Source of the DNA: Devosiaceae bacterium MH13 | GTDB taxonomy: Bacteria > Pseudomonadota > Alphaproteobacteria > Rhizobiales > MH13 | Length of the DNA: 33,988 nucleotides | Assembly: GCA_019192585.1 (NCBI GenBank) | Contig: JAHCMG010000304.1 | Span: forward strand, 1-33,988 | Direction of reading: 5' to 3' | In this document: positions 27,758-33,988 of the stretch, piece after piece | Numbering within the stretch: position 1 is the stretch's first letter | Layout of the letters: every line of letters begins with the position of its first letter | Translations under genes and position numbers: made by a program | Notes under the pieces: generated by a model | What the model was told of the DNA's origin: nothing | Databases searched by the model: none | What the model saw: only the letters and a program-made list of their open reading frames with translations

Positions 27758-28867
27758 ATGGCATTGGCCGTCGAGACCGCCAGCACCCCATCCATCCCCG
27801 ACGCCGGCGAGACAACGCGCCCCTTGCGCATCTGGCTGTGGTGCGTCGCAGCGCTTGTGTTCGTGATGGTGTTTGTCGGCGGGGCAACGCGGCTGACGGA
27901 TTCCGGCCTGTCGATCACCGAATGGCAGCCGGTTACAGGCGCCATTCCGCCGCTGACCGAAGAAGCCTGGGAAGCCGAGCTCGAAAAGTACCGGCAAATC
28001 CCCGAATACCAGCTCATCAATCGCGGCATGTCGATGGAAGAGTTCCAGTTCATCTACTGGTGGGAATGGGGCCACCGGTTCTTGGGCCGGTTGATCGGCC
28101 TCGCCTTCGCGGTGCCACTGGTTGTGTTTGCAGTGCGGCGCATGGTCCCCAAACAGTCTTGGCCGGGGCTTCTCACCTTGCTCGCGCTCGGTGGGGCGCA
28201 GGCCTATGTTGGCTGGCTCATGGTGCGCTCAGGGCTCACCGATCGGGTGGATGTTAGCCCGCTTTGGCTTGGCTTCCACCTCACGGTGGCGGCCATCATC
28301 CTCGCGGGGCTAGCGTGGATGGCGCAGTCGCTCAAACCGGTGCCCGAACCCATCGCGCAGCGCCGAACGACCGCCGCAACCGGCTTTAAGACCGCCTCAG
28401 TGCTGGCGCTTCTGGTCCTGTTTCAGATCTTCTTGGGCGCGCTTGTCGCCGGCCTCGATGCGGGGCTGACCTACACGACCTGGCCGCTGATGGATGGCGA
28501 CTTCATTCCACCGCTGGCAAAGCTGCTGGTCCAGCAGCCCTGGATGCTCAACTTCTCTGAGAACCCGCTGACCGTGCAGTGGGTGCACCGGATGGGCGCT
28601 TACGGCTTGCTGGCCTTTGCGGTCTACCATGCGTGGCGTATGACCCGCCTTGCCGAAGATGTGCGCGATGCCAAAATGGCGCGCATGCTCGCCGCCATCA
28701 TTGCGGTGCAGGGGCTGATCGGCATTGCCACCTTACTGACCCAGGTTCGGGTCGAATTGGCGCTCTTGCACCAGTTCTGGGCCTTTATGATCCTGACGGT
28801 GGCGGTGCTGCACATCGGCCGCTTGTCGGGCCTTGGCCTTCCGCAGGCCCAAAACGTCCAGGCATAA
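27758..28867 (+). CDS. ctaA: heme A synthase (COX15/CtaA family)
   Basis: VGGATRLTDSGLSITEWQPVTGAIPPLTEEAW, QFIYWWEWGHRFLGRLIG, GALVAGLDAGLTYTTWPLMDGDFIPP; likely ATG at 27758. Confidence 0.96.
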   Translation: MALAVETASTPSIPDAGETTRPLRIWLWCVAALVFVMVFVGGATRLTDSGLSITEWQPVTGAIPPLTEEAWEAELEKYRQIPEYQLINRGMSMEEFQFIYWWEWGHRFLGRLIGLAFAVPLVVFAVRRMVPKQSWPGLLTLLALGGAQAYVGWLMVRSGLTDRVDVSPLWLGFHLTVAAIILAGLAWMAQSLKPVPEPIAQRRTTAATGFKTASVLALLVLFQIFLGALVAGLDAGLTYTTWPLMDGDFIPPLAKLLVQQPWMLNFSENPLTVQWVHRMGAYGLLAFAVYHAWRMTRLAEDVRDAKMARMLAAIIAVQGLIGIATLLTQVRVELALLHQFWAFMILTVAVLHIGRLSGLGLPQAQNVQA

Positions 28868-28899
28868 AAAAGCCAGCGCTCCGTGGAAGCGCTGGCTTA
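28867..28899 (-). terminator. rho-independent terminator downstream of metY, at a convergent junction with ctaA
   Basis: AGCCAGCGCT-CCGTGGA-AGCGCTGGCT perfect 10-bp stem; T-run reads on the minus strand (AAAAAA at its left edge). Confidence 0.88.
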
Positions 28900-28920
28900 A
28901 CTTTCGGTCCGAGTTGGCCG

Positions 28921-30198
28921 TTAGGCGAGCGCCTGCTCGATATCGGCGATGATGTCTGCAACATCCTCGATCCCGATCGACACGCGGACCGTGTCCGGCG
29001 CAGCGCCGGCCGCCACTTTCTGCTCTTCGGACAGCTGCGAGTGCGTCGTCGATGAGGGGTGAATGACCAGCGAGCGCGTGTCGCCAATGTTGGCGAGGTG
29101 CGAGAACAGTTTCAGCCCCTCGACAAACTTGACGCCGGCCTCATGCCCGCCCTTCAGGCCGAAGGTGAAGACCGCACCACCGCCATTGGGCGCGTATTTC
29201 TGCTGCAGCGCGTTGTACTTGTCGCCAGGCAGGCCCGCGTAAGACACCCAGGCCACCTTGTCGTGGCCTTGCAGGTATTCGGCAACGGCACGGGCATTGT
29301 CGCAATGGCGCTGCATGCGCAGCGGCAGCGTCTCAAGGCCGGTAGCGATCAGGAACGCGTTGAACGGCGAGATGGCCGGGCCAAGATCGCGCAGGCCCAA
29401 AACGCGGCACGCGATTGCGAAGGAGATGCCGCCCAGCGCTTCGTGCAGCTTAACGCCGTGATACTCGGCGAGCGCTTCGGACAGCTTTGGATAGTTGCCC
29501 GACGCCGACCAATCGAAGTTGCCGCCATCGACAATGATGCCGCCCATAGAATTGCCATGGCCGCCGATGAACTTGGTCAGCGAGTGGATGACGATGTTCG
29601 CGCCACGCTTGATCGGCTGCACCAGGTATGGGCTCGCCATCGTGTTGTCGACGATCAGCGGAATGCCGGCTCGCTGGGCGATGTCGGCAATCGCTTCGAT
29701 ATCGGTGACCACGCCGCCAGGGTTGGCGATGGACTCGATAAAGATTGCCTTTGTCTTCGGCGTGATCGAGGCTTCGAACGCCTCAAGATCATCGGGGTCG
29801 GCCCAGATGACGTTCCAGCCGAAGCTCTTGAACGAGTGGTTGAACTGGTTGATCGAACCGCCATAGAGCTTCTTGGCGGCAACAAACTCATCGCCGGGCT
29901 GCAGCAGCGTGTGGAACACCAAAAGCTGCGCCGAGTGGCCCGACGCCACCGCCAGGGCAGCCGTGCCGCCTTCGAGTGCGGCGATGCGCTGCTCGAGGAC
30001 GTCCTGCGTTGGGTTCATGATGCGGGTATAGATGTTCCCGAAGGCTTTGAGCCCGAACAGGTTGGCTGCATGCTCGGTGTCTTCGAACACAAAGCTGGTC
30101 GTTTGGTAGATGGGTGTGGCGCGGGCCCCGGTTGTCGGGTCCGGTTGCGCACCGGCATGAACCGAAAGCGTGCTAAAGCCCTGTTGCGTGTCGGCCAT
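28921..30198 (-). CDS. metY: O-acetylhomoserine aminocarboxypropyltransferase / sulfhydrylase
   Basis: TLSVHAGAQPDPTTGARATPIYQTTSFVFEDTEHAANLFGLKAFGNIYTRIMNPTQDVLEQRIAALEGG; PLP-lysine region VIHSLTKFIGGHGNSMGG; start refined to ATG at 30198. Confidence 0.93.
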   Translation of the reverse strand: MADTQQGFSTLSVHAGAQPDPTTGARATPIYQTTSFVFEDTEHAANLFGLKAFGNIYTRIMNPTQDVLEQRIAALEGGTAALAVASGHSAQLLVFHTLLQPGDEFVAAKKLYGGSINQFNHSFKSFGWNVIWADPDDLEAFEASITPKTKAIFIESIANPGGVVTDIEAIADIAQRAGIPLIVDNTMASPYLVQPIKRGANIVIHSLTKFIGGHGNSMGGIIVDGGNFDWSASGNYPKLSEALAEYHGVKLHEALGGISFAIACRVLGLRDLGPAISPFNAFLIATGLETLPLRMQRHCDNARAVAEYLQGHDKVAWVSYAGLPGDKYNALQQKYAPNGGGAVFTFGLKGGHEAGVKFVEGLKLFSHLANIGDTRSLVIHPSSTTHSQLSEEQKVAAGAAPDTVRVSIGIEDVADIIADIEQALA

Positions 30199-30257
30199 CG
30201 TGAAAATCTCCGTGCTGTGCCGCCCTGGGCAGGCAGTGTTCTGAATATCGAATGTGC

Positions 30258-30288
30258 GTTCTTTATATAGAACAAACGTCGGCGTCAA
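30258..30288 (-). promoter_or_regulatory. candidate metY promoter with an inverted repeat over the -10 region
   Basis: Minus strand TTGACG (30288..30283) followed by AT-rich TATATAAA inside GTTCTATATAAAGAAC (30273..30258). Confidence 0.5.
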
Positions 30289-30387
30289 CGCGGATCAAAG
30301 ACGGCAAATCGGCCATCCTTTATGTGGTATTATAATACCAAATTGCTAAGCTATTCTATTTGCTATTGAAATTAAGCAGAACGGGCA

Positions 30388-30421
30388 TTGACGTCGTCAG
30401 GTGTGGTCCTTATACGACCAC
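30388..30421 (+). promoter_or_regulatory. candidate sigma-70-type promoter for rplM-rpsI
   Basis: TTGACG (30388..30393), 17-bp spacer, TATACG (30411..30416); inverted repeat GTGGTC-N7-GACCAC (30403..30421) overlaps the -10. Confidence 0.6.
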
Positions 30422-30513
30422 GCTCTGGCAGACATCTGCTGTAAAGTTTCCCGCGCGTCAGACCTGAGCCGAGACTGCGCCCTTCGGCGTGCGGCCCTAT
30501 GATGGAAGTTGAG

Positions 30514-30981
30514 ATGAAAACCTTTTCCGCAAAACCCGCTGAGGTGGAAAAGCAATGGATCGTGATCGATGCCGAAGGCCTTGTGGTCGGCCGGCTCGCC
30601 GCGTTCGTTGCCTCCCGCCTGCGCGGCAAGCACAAACCGATCTTCACGCCCCATGTTGATTGCGGCGACAATGTCATCGTCATCAACGCCGACAAGGTGG
30701 TCTTCACCGGTCGCAAGCGTGACCAGAAGAAGTACTACTGGCACACCGGCTATCCCGGCGGCATCAAAGAGCGCACCGCGAAAACGACCCTCGAAGGCCG
30801 CTTTCCAGAGCGCGTCGTCCTCAAAGCCGTTGAGCGCATGCTGCCGCGCGGCCCGCTTGGGCGCCAACAAATGTCGAACCTGCGCGTCTATGCCGGCGCC
30901 GAACATCCCCATGAGGCGCAGCAGCCCCAGGCCGTTGACCTGAAGGCGATGAATGCCAAGAACAGCCGGAGTGCTGCATAA
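30514..30981 (+). CDS. rplM: 50S ribosomal protein L13
   Basis: [62 protein letters not shown]; start refined to ATG at 30514. Confidence 0.98.
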   Translation: MKTFSAKPAEVEKQWIVIDAEGLVVGRLAAFVASRLRGKHKPIFTPHVDCGDNVIVINADKVVFTGRKRDQKKYYWHTGYPGGIKERTAKTTLEGRFPERVVLKAVERMLPRGPLGRQQMSNLRVYAGAEHPHEAQQPQAVDLKAMNAKNSRSAA

Positions 30982-31475
30982 TGAGCGAACAGATCACGTC
31001 TCTTGAAGAGCTTGGCGGCGCGATGGGCGTCGAAGGCGATGTTCCGGCCACCGAGGCTGCGCCGGTGCACGTGCAGAAGCTCGATGAGCACGGCCGCGCC
31101 TATGCGACCGGCAAGCGTAAAGATGCCATCGCCCGCGTTTGGGTGAAGCCTGGCTCTGGCCGCATCACCGTCAATGGCAAGGATTTCACGGCCTATTTTG
31201 CGCGCCCGGTGCTGCAGATGATCGTGCAGCAGCCGATCGTTGCCGCCGCGCGCGATGGCCAGTACGACATCGACGCCACCGTTAAAGGTGGGGGCTTGTC
31301 CGGCCAGGCCGGTGCGGTGCGCCACGGCATCTCCAAGGCACTGACGCACTACGAGCCGGAGCTTCGCGGTGTTCTGAAGTCTGGTGGGTTCCTGACCCGC
31401 GACAGCCGCGTTGTGGAGCGTAAGAAGTACGGTAAGGCTAAAGCCCGCCGTTCGTTCCAGTTCTCCAAGCGCTGA
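30981..31475 (+). CDS. rpsI: 30S ribosomal protein S9
   Basis: [30 protein letters not shown]-terminal [17 protein letters not shown]. Confidence 0.98.
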   Translation: MSEQITSLEELGGAMGVEGDVPATEAAPVHVQKLDEHGRAYATGKRKDAIARVWVKPGSGRITVNGKDFTAYFARPVLQMIVQQPIVAAARDGQYDIDATVKGGGLSGQAGAVRHGISKALTHYEPELRGVLKSGGFLTRDSRVVERKKYGKAKARRSFQFSKR

Positions 31476-31500
31476 CGCTCAGCATCCGCTATGGGTTTTG

Positions 31501-31530
31501 GGCGGGGCGCTTCGGCGTCCCGCCTTTTTT
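31501..31530 (+). terminator. rho-independent terminator downstream of rpsI
   Basis: GGCGGGGCGC-TTCG-GCGTCCCGCC followed by TTTTTT; UUCG tetraloop. Confidence 0.92.
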
Positions 31531-31556
31531 GTGTTTGATGGGTTGAGGGTTCAGCC

Positions 31557-32609
31557 ATGCAGAAAGTCATCAACACTGCCATTCTGGGCGCGTCTGGCTA
31601 CACCGGTGCGGACGCCATTCGCTTGGCACTGCGGCATCCAGGCATCGAGCTCGTGGCGCTGACAGCGAACACCCATGCCGGCAAGCCAATCGATGCCGTC
31701 TTCGAGCATTTTCGCGGCTATGGCTTGCCCGATCTTGTGGCAATCGAAGAGGTCGATTGGACCGCCGTGGATTGCGTGATTTGCGCGTTGCCCCATGGCA
31801 CCACCCAGGCCACCACCAAGGCCATCCGCGCGTCGAACCCCGACTGCGTCGTTGTCGATATGTCGGCGGATTTCCGGCTGCGTGACACCGATACCTACGC
31901 CCAATGGTATGGCATTGAGCACGGCGCCCCGGAATTGCAGCCCGAAGCGGCCTACGGGCTGACCGAGCACAACCGCGATGCCGTCTCCAGGTCCAAGATC
32001 ATCGCGTGTCCCGGCTGCTTCCCGACCGCCGCGCTGATGGCGCTTCTGCCGCCCTTAGCCGATGGGCAGATCGCGGGCGAAGACATCATCATCGATGCAA
32101 AAACTGGCATCTCAGGCGCGGGCAGGGGCCTCAAGCAGGGCATGCTGTTCTCCGAAGCGGGTGAGGGCACGTCGCCCTATGGCGTCGGTCACCACCGCCA
32201 CATGCCTGAGATCGAACAGGAACTGTCCAAGGCCGCCGGCGCGCCGATCACGATCGGCTTCACGCCGCATCTGGTGCCGATGGCGCGTGGCGAGCTGCTC
32301 ACCTGCCATGTGCGCTTGGCTGGTGGCGCGACGGCAGACAGCGTCCGCGAGGCATTGGCTAGACGCTATGTCGACGAACAGTTCGTCCAGGTTCTGCCCG
32401 CCGGTGCGGTCCCGAAGACCCAGAATGTGCGCGGCTCGAACCGGGTGGACATCGCCGTGTTCGCCGACCGTTTGCCGGGCCGGGCGATCATCATCGGGGC
32501 GCTCGACAACCTGGTCAAAGGCTCTGCCGGGCAGGCGATCCAGAACTTCAATCTGGCGTTCGGCTTTGATGAAGCGACGGCGTTGGAGCAGGTGGCGCTC
32601 TTCCCATGA
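31557..32609 (+). CDS. argC: N-acetyl-gamma-glutamyl-phosphate reductase
   Basis: AILGASGYTGADAIRLALRHPGIELVALTANTHAGK; CPGCFPTAALMALLPPL; GVGHHRHMPEIEQEL. Confidence 0.97.
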   Translation: MQKVINTAILGASGYTGADAIRLALRHPGIELVALTANTHAGKPIDAVFEHFRGYGLPDLVAIEEVDWTAVDCVICALPHGTTQATTKAIRASNPDCVVVDMSADFRLRDTDTYAQWYGIEHGAPELQPEAAYGLTEHNRDAVSRSKIIACPGCFPTAALMALLPPLADGQIAGEDIIIDAKTGISGAGRGLKQGMLFSEAGEGTSPYGVGHHRHMPEIEQELSKAAGAPITIGFTPHLVPMARGELLTCHVRLAGGATADSVREALARRYVDEQFVQVLPAGAVPKTQNVRGSNRVDIAVFADRLPGRAIIIGALDNLVKGSAGQAIQNFNLAFGFDEATALEQVALFP

Positions 32610-32624
32610 CGGTTAGCTTGGGGG

Positions 32625-33101
32625 CTAGCTCTCTGGGGGATCCGCCTTCTTCGGCTTGAACGGCTCCATGCCGGCGCGGGCTAATTCGTCCGCGCGCTCG
32701 TTCATCTCATGGCCCGCATGCCCCTTCACCCAGTGCCACGAGACTGTGTGCCGCTGGAGCGCCTCGTCCAGCGCTTCCCAAAGCTCACGGTTCTTGACGG
32801 GCTTATTGGCGGCCGTTTTCCAGCCCCGCGCTTTCCAACCGGGAAGCCACTGGGTGATGCCGTCTTTGACGTACACAGAATCGGTGTGCAGCTTGACCGT
32901 CGAGGGCCGCGTCAGCGCGCTGAGCGCCTCGATCGCCGCCTGCAGCTCCATTCGGTTGTTGGTGGTCTCCGCCTCGCCGCCTTTGAGTTCTTTCTCATGG
33001 CCTTGGTAGGTCAGGATCGCGCCCCAGCCGCCGGGCCCCGGATTGCCGGAGCACGCACCGTCGGTCCAGATCTCGACCGTCTTGTTCCCTGGCTCAGTCA
33101 A
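32625..33101 (-). CDS. rnhA: ribonuclease HI
   Basis: [96 protein letters not shown] at 33101 overlaps the thrB stop. Confidence 0.95.
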   Translation of the reverse strand: MTEPGNKTVEIWTDGACSGNPGPGGWGAILTYQGHEKELKGGEAETTNNRMELQAAIEALSALTRPSTVKLHTDSVYVKDGITQWLPGWKARGWKTAANKPVKNRELWEALDEALQRHTVSWHWVKGHAGHEMNERADELARAGMEPFKPKKADPPES

Positions 33102-33988
33102 AGTCGATGCCGTAGAAGCGGGCGTCGAACACGCCCTGGTGGAACGCCAGTTTGGTTGCATACTCTTTGGGGTCTTTGGGGACCACGAGGGCGCCCTCGG
33201 GCACCGTCAGCCAATCGTAGAGCCGGGTGACAAGGAAGCGGATGGCAGCGCCGCGCGCCAAAAGCGGCAGGGCCTCCACCTCGGCGGGCTCAAGCTTGCG
33301 CACGCTTTGATATCCCGCCACCAGCGCCCGCGCCTTGGTCACATTGAAGGCCAGATCGGGCTCAAAGCACCAGGCGTTGAGGCAGATCACCAGGTCATAG
33401 GCAAATGCGTCCGTGCACGCGAAATAGAAGTCGATAAGGCCCGACACCTCATCGCCAAGGAAGAACACATTGTCGGTGAACAGGTCGGCATGGATGGTGC
33501 CCGACGGCAGGCCCGTGGGCCACACCTTGTCCATCTGCGCCAGTTCACGCTCCATGCGGCTTCGCAGGCCCGGAAACTTTGCGTCCGCCGTCTCGGGGAT
33601 GGTCGCAAACAGGTCCTTCCAGCCGCAAAGGGAAAGCGTGTTGGGCCGGACGAGCGCAAAGTCGCCGGTTGCGATGTGAAACCGGGCCAGCACCTCGCCC
33701 AATTTGCGGCAATGCTCCGCCCTTGGCCGGCGGATCGCCACACCGTCGAGAAAGGAGATGATCGTTGCAGGGCGCCCGCACAGTTCGCCCAGCACAGCAC
33801 CATCACGTCGTTTGATGGGCTCTGGGCAGGTCAGACCTTTGGCCGAGAGATGGTCCATCAAGCCCAAAAAGAAGGGCAGATCATCCCGGTTTACCCGCTT
33901 CTCGAACAAGGTGAGGATGAAGCTGCCCGCCTCTGTGCGCAGCAGGAAGTTCGAGTTCTCGACCCCTTCGGCGATCCCCTTAAAGGCG
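33094..33988 (-). CDS. thrB: homoserine kinase, 5' end truncated by window edge
   Basis: Minus-strand reading from the window edge ...[57 protein letters not shown]...; [57 protein letters not shown]. The frame is open to the edge. Confidence 0.93.
   Translation of the reverse strand, partial: AFKGIAEGVENSNFLLRTEAGSFILTLFEKRVNRDDLPFFLGLMDHLSAKGLTCPEPIKRRDGAVLGELCGRPATIISFLDGVAIRRPRAEHCRKLGEVLARFHIATGDFALVRPNTLSLCGWKDLFATIPETADAKFPGLRSRMERELAQMDKVWPTGLPSGTIHADLFTDNVFFLGDEVSGLIDFYFACTDAFAYDLVICLNAWCFEPDLAFNVTKARALVAGYQSVRKLEPAEVEALPLLARGAAIRFLVTRLYDWLTVPEGALVVPKDPKEYATKLAFHQGVFDARFYGIDFD

Noticed and set aside
29059-30270. 403-aa plus-strand ORF opposite metY
   Set aside because: Shadow ORF with no recognisable family; metY is unambiguous.

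Overview
This 34 kb window is chromosomal, GC-rich DNA. Its gene content and order look alphaproteobacterial, most likely Hyphomicrobiales-like (inferred from synteny, no search run). Most of it is a conserved housekeeping backbone: ldtR-like MarR regulator, L,D-transpeptidase, small DUF6898-like ORF, glyA, nrdR, ribD, ribE, ribH, nusB, MFS transporter, hppA (K+-independent signature), bamE, ubiquinol-cytochrome c chaperone, DUF177/YceD, plsX, fabH, ihfA, MerR, stand-alone receiver protein and tRNA-Pro(GGG). It resumes on the right with DUF2842, ctaA/COX15, metY/metZ, rplM, rpsI, argC, rnhA and a truncated thrB. Between these lies a compact exopolysaccharide locus (about 17.5-27.3 kb): Wzy/O-antigen ligase-like protein, polyprenyl-phosphate sugar transferase, GT4, Wza-like export lipoprotein, Wzz/GumC-like co-polymerase, BioF2/CelD-like acetyltransferase and polysaccharide deacetylase. 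The most unusual feature is the C-terminal BY-kinase-like domain of the co-polymerase, whose nucleotide-binding motifs appear degenerate (a probable pseudokinase). Other points of interest are palindromes overlapping predicted promoters between metY and rplM, a direct repeat upstream of the co-polymerase gene, and a small triple repeat carrying both stop codons of a convergent gene pair. I found no CRISPR array, transposon, prophage or clearly new multi-gene defence system.
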